DNA of 40,904 bases from Tissierellia bacterium (GTDB taxonomy: Bacteria; Bacillota; Clostridia; Tissierellales; Peptoniphilaceae), in the NCBI GenBank assembly GCA_012728755.1, contig JAAYEL010000032.1, forward strand, positions 1 to 40,904. The letters run 5' to 3'. The translations under genes were made by a program, and so were the position numbers. Under the pieces are notes generated by a model. That model saw only the letters and a list, made by a program, of their open reading frames with translations, made no database searches and was not told the DNA's origin. This document shows positions 27,885 to 36,271 of this stretch, one piece after another (positions within the stretch are counted from its first letter, which is position 1; the number at the start of each line of letters is the position of its first letter).

Positions 27885-29429
27885 ATGAGTATATTAACAG
27901 TTACGAATTTGGACCACAGTTATGGTGGAAGACAAATTCTTAGTAATGTAAATTTTAGATTATTAAAAGGAGAACATGTGGGCCTTGTGGGTCCTAATGG
28001 AGAGGGTAAATCTTCCTTTATGAATATAATTACGGGCAAGTTGATTCCCGACCAAGGTAATATCGAATGGGCAAAGTATGTGAAGGTTGGGTATCTTGAT
28101 CAGTTAGCTTCTTATGAAAAAGATGTTACCGTTAAGGAAGTTCTTCAAGATGCTTTTGTGGATTTATTTGAAAAAGAAGCTAGGATTAATGAAATTTACA
28201 TGTCCATGGCAGATGTTGATGAAAGTGAGATGGATAGCTTAATGGAAGAGGTAGGCATACTTCAAGATATTATTGAACATAGAGACTTTTATGTAATTGA
28301 TGCAAAGATAGATGAGATATCTAGAGCGATGGGGCTTCTTGATTTAGGCCTTGAGACGCCTTTTAAGGAACTTTCAGGAGGACAACGTTCAAAGGTGCTT
28401 CTTTGCAAATTACTTCTTGAAAAACCTGATATTTTGATGTTAGACGAGCCGACAAACTACTTGGATGAAGAACATATCGATTGGCTAAGAAGGTATTTGC
28501 AAGAATACGAAAATGCATTTATCCTTATTTCCCATGATATTTCTTTTCTAAATTCAGTTATCAACCTTATATATCATGTAGAGAATAATGAACTTAATAG
28601 ATATGTGGGGGATTATTCTGAATTTGAGAGACTAAGGGATTTAAAGAAAAGACAAGTAGAGCAAGCATTTAAAAAGCAACAACAAGAAATTAGAGAACTT
28701 GAGGATTTTGTACAAAGAAATAAAGCGAGAGTAGCGACTAGAAATATGGCGATGTCCAGAAAGAAAATACTTGATAAGATGGAGAAAATCGAATTAGTAC
28801 GCGAAAAGCCAAAACCAGAATTTGATATGAAACAAATAGGTTCTACTTCAAAGTTAATTTTCGAGACTAAGGACCTAATAATTGGTTATGATAAACCACT
28901 TACTCAGCCTTTAAACTTAAGGATGGATAGAGGAGATCGTATAGCTATTATTGGACCAAATGGTTTGGGAAAAACTACATTAATAAATACGATTCTAGGA
29001 AAGATTAAGCCAATTTCTGGAGAGATTCATTTTGGACAAAATCTTCATATCGGATATTTTGAACAAGAGATGGAATATGATACGCAAACGGCTATAGATG
29101 TATTATGGGATGAGTTTCCTTCACTTCAACAATTTGAAGTAAGAGCAGCTCTAGCTAAATGTGGACTGACTACTGAACAATATGAATCTCAAGTAAAGGT
29201 GCTTAGTGGTGGTGAAAAAGCAAAGGTTAGATTATGTAAGGTGATAAATAAACCTACAAACTTAGTGATGCTAGATGAACCAACTAACCATTTAGATAAT
29301 GTGGCAAAAGATGAATTAAAAAGAGCCCTTAAAGAGTATAAGGGCGGGATTTTCTTAATATCACATGAGAGAGATTTCTATACAGAAATAGCTACTCAAA
29401 TTTGGGATATGGAAGATTTTAGAGCTTAA
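27885..29429 (+). CDS. ABC-F family ATPase
   Basis: A 514-residue soluble protein with two ATPase domains and no membrane helices. Domain 1 has Walker A GPNGEGKSS, signature LSGGQRSK and Walker B LMLDEPTNYLD; domain 2 has GPNGLGKTT, LSGGEKAK and VMLDEPTNHLD. The linker (about residues 245-310) is charged and helical, as in ribosome-associated ABC-F proteins. Such proteins act on the ribosomal E site in translation control or antibiotic protection; which one applies here cannot be told, as the linker is short and shows no known resistance signature. GGAGGAG precedes the ATG. Confidence 0.88.
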   Translation: MSILTVTNLDHSYGGRQILSNVNFRLLKGEHVGLVGPNGEGKSSFMNIITGKLIPDQGNIEWAKYVKVGYLDQLASYEKDVTVKEVLQDAFVDLFEKEARINEIYMSMADVDESEMDSLMEEVGILQDIIEHRDFYVIDAKIDEISRAMGLLDLGLETPFKELSGGQRSKVLLCKLLLEKPDILMLDEPTNYLDEEHIDWLRRYLQEYENAFILISHDISFLNSVINLIYHVENNELNRYVGDYSEFERLRDLKKRQVEQAFKKQQQEIRELEDFVQRNKARVATRNMAMSRKKILDKMEKIELVREKPKPEFDMKQIGSTSKLIFETKDLIIGYDKPLTQPLNLRMDRGDRIAIIGPNGLGKTTLINTILGKIKPISGEIHFGQNLHIGYFEQEMEYDTQTAIDVLWDEFPSLQQFEVRAALAKCGLTTEQYESQVKVLSGGEKAKVRLCKVINKPTNLVMLDEPTNHLDNVAKDELKRALKEYKGGIFLISHERDFYTEIATQIWDMEDFRA

Positions 29430-29457
29430 TATATTGAATTAAAAGATGAGTTTGAGA

Positions 29458-30120
29458 TTAATTAAAATCCTTTATGATAAAGTGATTTTTATGAAAGTCT
29501 ATAAGCCCATCTTTTTTCATTTTACCTAATTCTTTGGAAAGTGCTGACCTATCAACTCTTAGATAATCAGCCATTTCTTGCCTATTTAGAGAAATCATAA
29601 AATCGTTTGAGCCATGTGCATTTTTCTCATATGTAAGAAAAGAAACAACTCTATCACGAATGGATTTATCCATAGTGATGGCAATTTTTTTAGATAGCGC
29701 GATATTTTTCTTAGCTAGTGATCCTAGTAAGTTTGCTATCAGCCTAGTATGATATGAACATCTATAGTCACATAGAGAGATAATATTTGTGATATCTACA
29801 AAGAGTATCTCACAATTTTCTGAAGCAGTAACAGTAACTCCTAGTTCAAATCCTGGTAATGCAGCATAACTTTCTGCAAACATACCATATTGGGGGATTA
29901 CATTAATGATGTTTTTATTTCCTAATATATCATAAAACTCTAGTGAGACTTGTCCAACGCTAACAAGCGCTACTGATGTGATAGTATCTCCATTATGTAA
30001 TATAATCTCACCCTTTTTATAGGTTTTCTTATCAATTGTCAGACATTTGCACATTAGTTCAATTTCTTCAAGTGACATACCTTTGAAAAGTTCAAACTTT
30101 GATAATAATTGTATATTCAT
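29458..30120 (-). CDS. Crp/Fnr-family regulator divergent from hcp
   Basis: A 220-residue regulator with an N-terminal cyclic-nucleotide-binding-like barrel (about residues 5-120, KKGEIILHNGDTITSVALVSVGQVSL), a dimer helix and a winged helix with LNRQEMADYLRVDRSALSKELGKM. It is divergent from hcp across an 83-bp gap holding a 25-bp palindrome. Clostridial HcpR regulators are in this family and this location, so an HcpR-like role is likely but unproven. GGAGG is 4 nt before the ATG. It converges on the ABC-F gene with only 28 bp between and no visible terminator. Confidence 0.85.
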   Translation of the reverse strand: MNIQLLSKFELFKGMSLEEIELMCKCLTIDKKTYKKGEIILHNGDTITSVALVSVGQVSLEFYDILGNKNIINVIPQYGMFAESYAALPGFELGVTVTASENCEILFVDITNIISLCDYRCSYHTRLIANLLGSLAKKNIALSKKIAITMDKSIRDRVVSFLTYEKNAHGSNDFMISLNRQEMADYLRVDRSALSKELGKMKKDGLIDFHKNHFIIKDFN

Positions 30121-30154
30121 CTTACCTCCATGTTGTCATAACCACGTAATTTTA

Positions 30155-30179
30155 ATTTTGATTATAATATAATTAAAAT
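30155..30179. promoter_or_regulatory. Near-perfect 25-bp palindrome over both divergent -10 boxes
   Basis: Arms ATTTTGATTATA (30155-30166) and TATAATTAAAAT (30168-30179) match at 11 of 12 positions around one central base. The plus-strand TATAAT for hcp (30168-30173) and the minus-strand TATAAT for the regulator (30166-30161) fall in opposite arms. Neither promoter has a good -35, consistent with regulator control. Confidence 0.6.
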
Positions 30180-30203
30180 GAAAAAACAATATAAGGAGGA
30201 AAT

Positions 30204-31847
30204 ATGGAACAAAAAATGGTTGATATGTTTTGTTTTCAATGTCAAGAAACAGCACAAAACAAAGCATGTACAAAAGTTGGAGTATGTGGAAAAAATCCAG
30301 AAGTAGCAAATCTTCAAGATTTATTAATATATGTTACTAAGGGTTTATCGGTGGTAACACAAAGATTAAGGCAAGAGGGTAAGCAAGTGTCTCAAGATGT
30401 TAATCATCTAGTGACAGTAAACTTATTTACTACAATCACAAATGCAAACTTTGATAATGAGGCTATAGCAGAAAGAATAGCTTTAACATTAGATACAAAA
30501 AGAGAATTATTGTCTCAATTAGATTCAAAAGAAAATTTACCTGATGCATCAACTTGGGATGAATTAGCAGATAAATACATAGAAAAATCAGAAGAAGTAG
30601 GCATCTTAAATACTGAAGATGAAAATATTAGAAGCTTAAGAGAATTGATTACTTATGGTCTAAAAGGTCTAAGTGCATATAGTAAACATGCAAATGTACT
30701 TTTAGAAGATGATGTTGAGGTAGATACATTTATACAAGAAGCTTTAGCAAAGACTTTGGATGATAGTTTAACATTGGATGATTATGTAGCTTTAACACTA
30801 CAAACTGGTGAGTATGGTGTTAAGGGAATGGCATTATTAGATAATGCTAATACAAAAGCTTATGGAAATCCTGAAATCACAACAGTCAATATCGGCGTTA
30901 GAAATAACCCTGGTATCATTATCTCTGGACATGATTTAAGAGATATGGAGATGTTGCTTGAACAAACAAAGGATAGTGGCGTTGATGTGTATACACATTC
31001 TGAGATGCTTCCTGCAAATTACTATCCAGTATTTAAAAAATATGATCATTTTGCAGGAAACTATGGTAATGCTTGGTGGAAACAAAAAGATGAGTTTGAA
31101 AGTTTTAACGGACCAATTCTTATGACTACTAACTGTATAGTGCCTCCAAAGGATAGCTATAAAGATAGGATGTTTACTACAGGTGCAGCAGGATATCCAG
31201 GATGTAAGCATATTGAAGGTGGTATTGGAGAAGTGAAAGATTTTTCTGAAATCATCGAATTAGCTAAGACATGTCAACCTCCAACAGAGATAGAAACAGG
31301 TACTATTGTTGGTGGATTTGCTCATAATCAAGTATTTGCATTAGCTGATAAGATTGTCGAAGCCGTTAAGGGTGGAGCTATATCAAAATTCGTAGTTATG
31401 GCTGGCTGTGATGGTAGACAAAAGGGAAGAAACTACTATACAGAATTTGCTGAAGCATTACCAAAAGATGCAGTTATATTAACAGCAGGTTGTGCAAAAT
31501 ACAGATACAATAAATTAAACCTTGGAGATATAGGTGGCATCCCAAGAGTTTTAGATGCTGGACAATGTAACGATTCATATTCATTAGCTTTAACAGCATT
31601 AAAACTTCAAGAAGTATTTGAACTAGAATCTATTAATGATTTACCTATTATCTACAACATAGCTTGGTATGAACAAAAGGCAGTAATAGTACTTTTAGCA
31701 TTATTATATCTAGGAGTAAAGAATATTCACTTAGGGCCAACATTACCAGCATTCTTATCACCAGCTGTAGTTGATGTATTAGTAGAAAACTTTAATATAT
31801 CTGGAATTTCATCTGTTGAAGAGGATTTAGAATTATTTTTTGGGTAA
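30204..31847 (+). CDS. hcp: Hydroxylamine reductase / hybrid cluster protein
   Basis: A 547-residue hybrid-cluster protein. The N-terminal cluster motif is C-x2-C-x8-C-x5-C in [21 protein letters not shown], the short spacing found in strict anaerobes. Ligands of the hybrid cluster lie in [43 protein letters not shown] and [10 protein letters not shown]. It reduces hydroxylamine in vitro and handles nitric oxide and related stress in vivo. GGAGGAAAT precedes ATG 30204. It is probably cotranscribed with the next regulator, 40 bp downstream. Confidence 0.96.
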   Translation: MEQKMVDMFCFQCQETAQNKACTKVGVCGKNPEVANLQDLLIYVTKGLSVVTQRLRQEGKQVSQDVNHLVTVNLFTTITNANFDNEAIAERIALTLDTKRELLSQLDSKENLPDASTWDELADKYIEKSEEVGILNTEDENIRSLRELITYGLKGLSAYSKHANVLLEDDVEVDTFIQEALAKTLDDSLTLDDYVALTLQTGEYGVKGMALLDNANTKAYGNPEITTVNIGVRNNPGIIISGHDLRDMEMLLEQTKDSGVDVYTHSEMLPANYYPVFKKYDHFAGNYGNAWWKQKDEFESFNGPILMTTNCIVPPKDSYKDRMFTTGAAGYPGCKHIEGGIGEVKDFSEIIELAKTCQPPTEIETGTIVGGFAHNQVFALADKIVEAVKGGAISKFVVMAGCDGRQKGRNYYTEFAEALPKDAVILTAGCAKYRYNKLNLGDIGGIPRVLDAGQCNDSYSLALTALKLQEVFELESINDLPIIYNIAWYEQKAVIVLLALLYLGVKNIHLGPTLPAFLSPAVVDVLVENFNISGISSVEEDLELFFG

Positions 31848-31848
31848 T

Positions 31849-31867
31849 ATGATACTATAAATATCAT
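31849..31867. promoter_or_regulatory. Inverted repeat between hcp and the downstream regulator
   Basis: ATGATA (31849-31854) and TATCAT (31862-31867) flank a 7-bp centre that includes TATAAA. It could be an operator or an extra promoter for the regulator gene; no T tract suggests a terminator. Confidence 0.4.
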
Positions 31868-31887
31868 TATGTTTGAATGGAGAGTCT

Positions 31888-32550
31888 ATGAATATTAATA
31901 AAAACTATGCATGTGATAAATGCGGTTTATGTATAAATAAAATTGAGATTTTTGAAGATTTCGATGCAGTTGAACAAATGAGTATTGCTAGCCAAGCGAT
32001 GCATGAATTTTATAAAAAAGGTTCTATTATATTTTCACCACAAGATGCGGCGAACAGGATAATCATTATCACGAAAGGTAAGTTAAAGCTATCTGATTAT
32101 GATGATGAAGGTAAAGAATATATCTATGATATAGCTACTTCTGGTGACATAATAGGCGAAGAAACACTTTTTTCTGATGATTCATATGGTATGTTTGGCG
32201 AGGCTTTAACTGATATTAATATATGCATATTATCGAGTGATTCTCTTGAAGAATTGATTGCTTTAGATTCTGATTTTAGAAATAAGTTCATTAAAAGTTT
32301 GGGTAGAAAGTTTATGAAACAAAGACAGGAAAATAAACTTTTGTCTATTTTTGATGCAAAAGATAGGCTATATCAGTTCCTTTTAATGAGATCTAGAAAA
32401 GTAAATTCAAACGTAATCGAACTAACAAGAGACAATATTGCCTCTACTATTAACGTGTCTAGAGAAACAGTATCTAGAAAGTTAAAAGAACTTGAAGAAG
32501 AGGGAACAATTGAACTAGTTGGATACAAGAAAATAATCATCAAGAAATAA
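31888..32550 (+). CDS. Crp/Fnr-family regulator with an N-terminal cysteine motif
   Basis: A 220-residue regulator starting MNINKNYACDKCGLCINKIEIF, with C9-x2-C12-x2-C15 ahead of a cyclic-nucleotide-binding-like barrel (SIIFSPQDAANRIIIITKGKLKL) and a C-terminal winged helix (TRDNIASTINVSRETVSRKLKELEEEGTI). The cysteines could bind an Fe-S cluster that senses O2 or NO, as in Fnr, but a fourth ligand is not obvious. The frame opens at TTG 31873; I choose ATG 31888 because GGAG lies 5 nt before it. It sits between hcp and the RIC-FDP operon and ends in a strong terminator. Confidence 0.87.
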   Translation: MNINKNYACDKCGLCINKIEIFEDFDAVEQMSIASQAMHEFYKKGSIIFSPQDAANRIIIITKGKLKLSDYDDEGKEYIYDIATSGDIIGEETLFSDDSYGMFGEALTDINICILSSDSLEELIALDSDFRNKFIKSLGRKFMKQRQENKLLSIFDAKDRLYQFLLMRSRKVNSNVIELTRDNIASTINVSRETVSRKLKELEEEGTIELVGYKKIIIKK

Positions 32551-32586
32551 AAAAAAGCTGAAGAATTTTAAATTCTTCAGCTTTTT
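32551..32586 (+). terminator. Terminator after the hcp-regulator operon
   Basis: GCTGAAGAATT (32557-32567) pairs perfectly with AATTCTTCAGC (32571-32581), flanked by an A tract and five T. Confidence 0.9.
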
Positions 32587-32628
32587 GTGATATATGACAC
32601 AGAAATTAATTCTCTAAATATGTAAACT
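32586..32628 (+). promoter_or_regulatory. Possible Crp/Fnr site and promoter of the RIC-FDP operon
   Basis: TGTGA-TATATG-ACACA (32586-32601) matches the TGTGA-N6-TCACA pattern at 9 of 10 arm positions. If TAAACT (32623-32628) is the -10, the start near 32635 puts the site centre at about -41.5. A second possible -10, TATACA, is at 32648-32653. Confidence 0.4.
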
Positions 32629-32674
32629 AAAAGTGTAAAGAATAACTTATACATATGATTTTTGGGGAGGTAAT

Positions 32675-33376
32675 ATGGTAACTAAAGATACAAAACTTAA
32701 AGATATCGTAAACGATAGTCCAGTGACTATGGATTTATTTAATGATTTGAACATTGATTATTGCTGCAATGGAGCTGATTCAATTGAAGTAGCTGCAAAT
32801 AAGCAAAACCTTGATGTTAATAGCCTAATTAAACTAATAGAAAAGAAGAAAGAAGAAAAAACTGAAACTTCTAATGACAGAACTAGTGATATCGAGGCAT
32901 TTAGAGAACTTTCTATTAGAGATATGATTAAGCATCTTAAATTTACACATCATCAAGAGGAAAGAGCTATGCTTCAAGAGCTTGATGGACTTGTAAATAA
33001 GATTTTATTGGCACATTATAGTTCACATAGTGAAGAATTAATAGAACTTCATAGACTTTTTGGAAAACTTAAAAATGAGCTAGAAGCACATTTTGCAAAG
33101 GAAGAAAAACTAATATTTCCTTTAATGAATCAAAATGAAAATCCATCACAAGAAGTGATTGATTATATAAATGTTCTTGAAAAAGAGCATGATGAGGCAG
33201 GCACTATTATTAAGGAAATGCAAGCATTGACAAATAACTTTACTACACCGCAAGATGCATGCATGACTTATGAAAGAACGTATTTATTACTAAATGAATT
33301 AGTAGAAGATATTTTCGTACATATCTTCAAAGAAAATTCCATACTTTTTCCAAAGTATGAAAATCAAAAATTATAG
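32675..33376 (+). CDS. Iron-sulfur cluster repair di-iron protein (RIC; ScdA/YtfE family)
   Basis: A 233-residue protein that repairs Fe-S clusters damaged by nitric oxide or oxidants. The N-terminal ScdA domain has the paired cysteines C30-C31 in IDYCCNGADS. A hemerythrin-like four-helix bundle follows, with di-iron ligands in HHQEE, HYSSHSEELIELH, EAHFAKEEKLIFP, EKEHDEAG and HIFKENSILFP. GGGGAGG lies before ATG 32675. It is 8 bp from the flavodiiron gene, so the NO-reducing and cluster-repair functions are made together. Confidence 0.93.
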   Translation: MVTKDTKLKDIVNDSPVTMDLFNDLNIDYCCNGADSIEVAANKQNLDVNSLIKLIEKKKEEKTETSNDRTSDIEAFRELSIRDMIKHLKFTHHQEERAMLQELDGLVNKILLAHYSSHSEELIELHRLFGKLKNELEAHFAKEEKLIFPLMNQNENPSQEVIDYINVLEKEHDEAGTIIKEMQALTNNFTTPQDACMTYERTYLLLNELVEDIFVHIFKENSILFPKYENQKL

Positions 33377-33384
33377 GAGGCAAT

Positions 33385-34572
33385 ATGAAATTTAATGTTA
33401 AAAACAATGTAGATTGGGTTGGTAAAATTGACTGGGAATTAGAAGAATTCCATGGATCAGATTATTCTGTTACTAAAGGTTCAAGCCAAAATGCTTACCT
33501 AATAAGAGAAGAAAAAACAGTGCTTATCGATACAGTTTGGACTCCACATGATGAAGAATTTATCGAAAATCTAAAAAAAGAAATAGACTTAAATGAAATA
33601 GATTATATCATAGCAAACCACGGCGAAGTTGACCATAGTGGTTCTTTACCAGCTTTAATGAAATTAATCCCAGATACACCGATTTATTGTACAGCAAACG
33701 CAGTTAAATCACTTACTGGACAATTTCACCATCCAGAATGGAACTTCAATGTAGTTAAAACTGGCGATACATTAGATATCGGTAACGGCAAACAATTAGT
33801 ATTTGTTGAGATGAGAATGCTTCACTGGCCAGACTCAATGGCAACATATTTAACAGGTGATAATATACTATTCTCAAATGATGCTTTTGGACAACATATC
33901 GCAGTTTCTGGAATGTTTAATGACACAGCTAACCAAGCAGATTTATGGGAACAAGCAATGAAATACTATGCTAATATCCTAAATCCATTCTCTCCTCTAG
34001 TACTAAAGAAGATTGAAGAAATAGTTGGATTTAACCTACCTATAGATATTATCGCGCCAAGCCATGGAGTGATTTGGAGAGATAATCCACTACAAATCGT
34101 TGAAGCTTATGCTAAATGGGCTGATGCTTATCAAGAAGATCAAGTAACTATTTTCTATGATACTATGTGGGAATCAACAACAAAAATGGCACATAGAATA
34201 GCTGACGAAGTAACTAAACTTTCACCAGGAACAACTGTAAAAGTATTTAATATTGCTTCATCAGATAGAAATGACCTTATGACAGAAGTTTTCAAATCAA
34301 AAGCAATCGCAGTAGGTTCACCAACAGTAACAAGCTCAATATTAACAACAGTAGCTGGTTGGTTACATTTCTTAACAGAACTAAAATTTGTTAACAAGAA
34401 AGCCGCAGTTTTCGGTTCATATGGATGGTCTGGAGAAGGTAATAAAGTATTAAGAGAAAAATTAGAAGAAGCTAAATTTGAAGTAGTTGAACCAGAAATT
34501 AGAGTTCAATGGAGACCAGAAGATAAAGATTTAAGCGAAGCTAGATCAATAGCGGAAGCTTTATTAAGATAA
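33385..34572 (+). CDS. Flavodiiron protein (NO/O2 reductase)
   Basis: A 395-residue class A flavodiiron protein. The metallo-beta-lactamase-like half carries di-iron ligands H79, E81 and D83 (in HGEVDH), H147 (LHWPDS), D166 (SNDAF) and H227 (SHG), the complete canonical set. The C-terminal flavodoxin half (about residues 255-395) has the FMN site in FYDTMWESTTKMA and SYGWSGEG. It reduces NO to N2O or O2 to water, usually fed by rubredoxin; no rubredoxin gene is next to it. AGGAGG precedes the ATG and the gene follows RIC by 8 bp. Confidence 0.95.
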   Translation: MKFNVKNNVDWVGKIDWELEEFHGSDYSVTKGSSQNAYLIREEKTVLIDTVWTPHDEEFIENLKKEIDLNEIDYIIANHGEVDHSGSLPALMKLIPDTPIYCTANAVKSLTGQFHHPEWNFNVVKTGDTLDIGNGKQLVFVEMRMLHWPDSMATYLTGDNILFSNDAFGQHIAVSGMFNDTANQADLWEQAMKYYANILNPFSPLVLKKIEEIVGFNLPIDIIAPSHGVIWRDNPLQIVEAYAKWADAYQEDQVTIFYDTMWESTTKMAHRIADEVTKLSPGTTVKVFNIASSDRNDLMTEVFKSKAIAVGSPTVTSSILTTVAGWLHFLTELKFVNKKAAVFGSYGWSGEGNKVLREKLEEAKFEVVEPEIRVQWRPEDKDLSEARSIAEALLR

Positions 34573-34581
34573 GGAAGATTA

Positions 34582-35802
34582 ATGGAAAGAAAAGAAAGAC
34601 TAAAAGAGCTAATCCTTGACCTTCATAATGGTGTAGATGAAGAAATAGTCAAGGAAAGCTTTAAGAAAGAATTTGGACATGTTAGTACAGTTGAGATATC
34701 ACAAATAGAACAACAATTGATGGAAGAGGGCATGGAAGTAGAAGAAATTCAAAAACTTTGCAATGTCCATGCATCAGTTTTCACTGGGAATATTGCTGAT
34801 TTGCATACTCTAGATCAAGTTGACAGTGAAATGGGCCACCCGCTATTTGTTTTTAGAAAAGAAAACTACGGTCTTCATTTATTTATAGAAAACGAATTAA
34901 AGCCTATGATGGAAACATTCAAAAATGATCCATCAGAAAACAATAGAAAAGACCTTATGGCATTGGTAAAAAACCTTGCTGAGGTAGATAAACACTATTC
35001 TAGAAAAGAAAACCTAATGTTTCCATATCTAGAAAAGAATGGTATCCACGGACCTACACAAGTAATGTGGGGCAAGGATGATGAAGTTAGAGACCTTATT
35101 AAACTGGTATTAACAAGAAATCTTGATAATAAGGGCCTAATCAATGCTATTGAAAATGCTATAGAAGAAGTTGAATCAATGATTCTAAAGGAAAATGACA
35201 TCCTTTCACCACTGCTTCTAAAAAACATTAAACCATATGAATGGTTAGTGATTGCAGATGCATCACCAGCGATTGGTTATGTATTTAATGGTGCTATAGA
35301 AGGAGCTTCACCATCTGATGCAAATCATTGGTTGATGCAAAACTCAAATACCGATGGCGAAGAAACACCAAATCAAGAAGAAAATATAGACTTTGTTCAA
35401 GAAGGATATATTAAGTTCCCATCAGGACTTATCAAGTTTGAAGACATGGTTCATATGATGAACACATCTCCACAGGATTTTACCTATATTGATAAGGATG
35501 ATAAGGTTAGGTATTTTTCAGAAGGTAAGCATCCAGTATTTGCAAGGACAAGAACAATCATTGGTCGTGATGTAAGACATTGTCATCCACCAAAAGCTGT
35601 TCCAGTAGTAAATCAAATGCTAATAGACTTCAAAGCTGGTACTAAAGATGAAGAAACTCGTATCATCACGCCAGGTACAAAGGTCCTACTAGTTAGATAC
35701 TATGCAGTAAGAGATGAAAAGGGCGAATATATCGGAACACTAGAATTAACAGAAGAGATATCAAAAATCGTAGACATGGTCAACGAACTAAGAAGTAAAT
35801 AA
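34582..35802 (+). CDS. DUF438 - hemerythrin-like - PAS domain protein
   Basis: A 406-residue protein with a DUF438 domain (about residues 1-70), a hemerythrin-like helical bundle (about 75-215, with HPLFVFRKEN, HLFIENEL, HYSRKENLMFPYLEKNGIHGP and KENDILSP) and a C-terminal PAS domain (about 280-400, with TYIDKDDKVRYFSE and the motif RDVRHCHPP). The domains suggest sensing or binding of O2 or NO by a di-iron and possibly heme centre. It follows the flavodiiron gene by 9 bp and ends the operon. AGGAAG precedes the ATG. Its exact role is unknown. Confidence 0.88.
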   Translation: MERKERLKELILDLHNGVDEEIVKESFKKEFGHVSTVEISQIEQQLMEEGMEVEEIQKLCNVHASVFTGNIADLHTLDQVDSEMGHPLFVFRKENYGLHLFIENELKPMMETFKNDPSENNRKDLMALVKNLAEVDKHYSRKENLMFPYLEKNGIHGPTQVMWGKDDEVRDLIKLVLTRNLDNKGLINAIENAIEEVESMILKENDILSPLLLKNIKPYEWLVIADASPAIGYVFNGAIEGASPSDANHWLMQNSNTDGEETPNQEENIDFVQEGYIKFPSGLIKFEDMVHMMNTSPQDFTYIDKDDKVRYFSEGKHPVFARTRTIIGRDVRHCHPPKAVPVVNQMLIDFKAGTKDEETRIITPGTKVLLVRYYAVRDEKGEYIGTLELTEEISKIVDMVNELRSK

Positions 35803-35808
35803 AAAAGG

Positions 35809-35839
35809 AAGGTAGTTTGCGTACGCAACTACCTTTTTT
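35809..35839 (+). terminator. Terminator of the RIC-FDP-DUF438 operon
   Basis: AAGGTAGTTTGCG (35809-35821) pairs with CGCAACTACCTT (35824-35835) with one bulged T, followed by a T tract. It separates the operon from the array at 35890. Confidence 0.85.
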
Positions 35840-35889
35840 ATAATTAAAAAAGAAGATTGTGCGAGCAAAATCTGTCATAATATTGGCTA

Positions 35890-36202
35890 TACCATGGTTT
35901 CTTTGATTTTGGGCGTCAACCATGGCACGTTACCGTGCTGAAATACCATGGTTGAGTCCACTTTTAGGGTCCAACCATGGTATGTTACTGTTGAAAAATA
36001 CCAAGGTTAGTGTCCATTTTAGGGTTCAGCCATGGCATGTAAAACTTTCACAATACCAAGGCTGTGACTGGTTTTCAGGGGTAACCATGGTATGTTTTAG
36101 ATTTTTGGTACCATGGTTGGACCCATTTTTGCCCTGTAGGCATGGTATGACGTCGAAAATTCGTACCATGGTTAACATCATTTTTTCCATGTAGCCATGG
36201 TA
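35890..36202. repeat. Six-unit inverted-repeat array with strict 55-bp period (CCATGG arms)
   Basis: Six units with 10-bp arms. Left arms (consensus TACCATGGTT) start at 35890, 35944, 35999, 36054, 36109 and 36164; right arms (consensus AACCATGGTA) start at 35918, 35973, 36028, 36083, 36138 and 36193. From unit 2 on every left-right distance is 29, every right-left distance 26 and the period exactly 55. The 18-19-nt inner spacer keeps a TTTT core, often then a GGG run; the 16-nt outer spacer usually starts TGT. Unit 2 pairs perfectly; units 3 and 4 have CCAAGG in the left arm only. No T tracts, no cas genes. The gap 35803-36271 otherwise holds only the flanking terminators. Confidence 0.92.
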
Positions 36203-36220
36203 TTAGCGATTATTTCACAA

Positions 36221-36246
36221 AAAAAAGCGACTGTAAGGTCGCTTTT
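36221..36246 (-). terminator. Terminator of the glycoside hydrolase gene
   Basis: AAAAGCGAC (36223-36231) pairs with GTCGCTTTT (36238-36246) around a 6-nt loop. The T run is longer on the minus strand, so it mainly ends the minus-strand gene that stops at 36272. Confidence 0.8.
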
Positions 36247-36271
36247 CTAATGTGGAAGCTTGCTTAGCAAA

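Noticed and set aside
35922..36194. A 90-codon open frame inside the second array
   Set aside because: It is made of the repeat units themselves, has no ribosome binding site and no sensible protein pattern.
35890..36202. CRISPR array
   Set aside because: The repeated parts are 10-bp near-palindromes in alternating orientation, the intervening parts are partly conserved, and there are no cas genes in the window.
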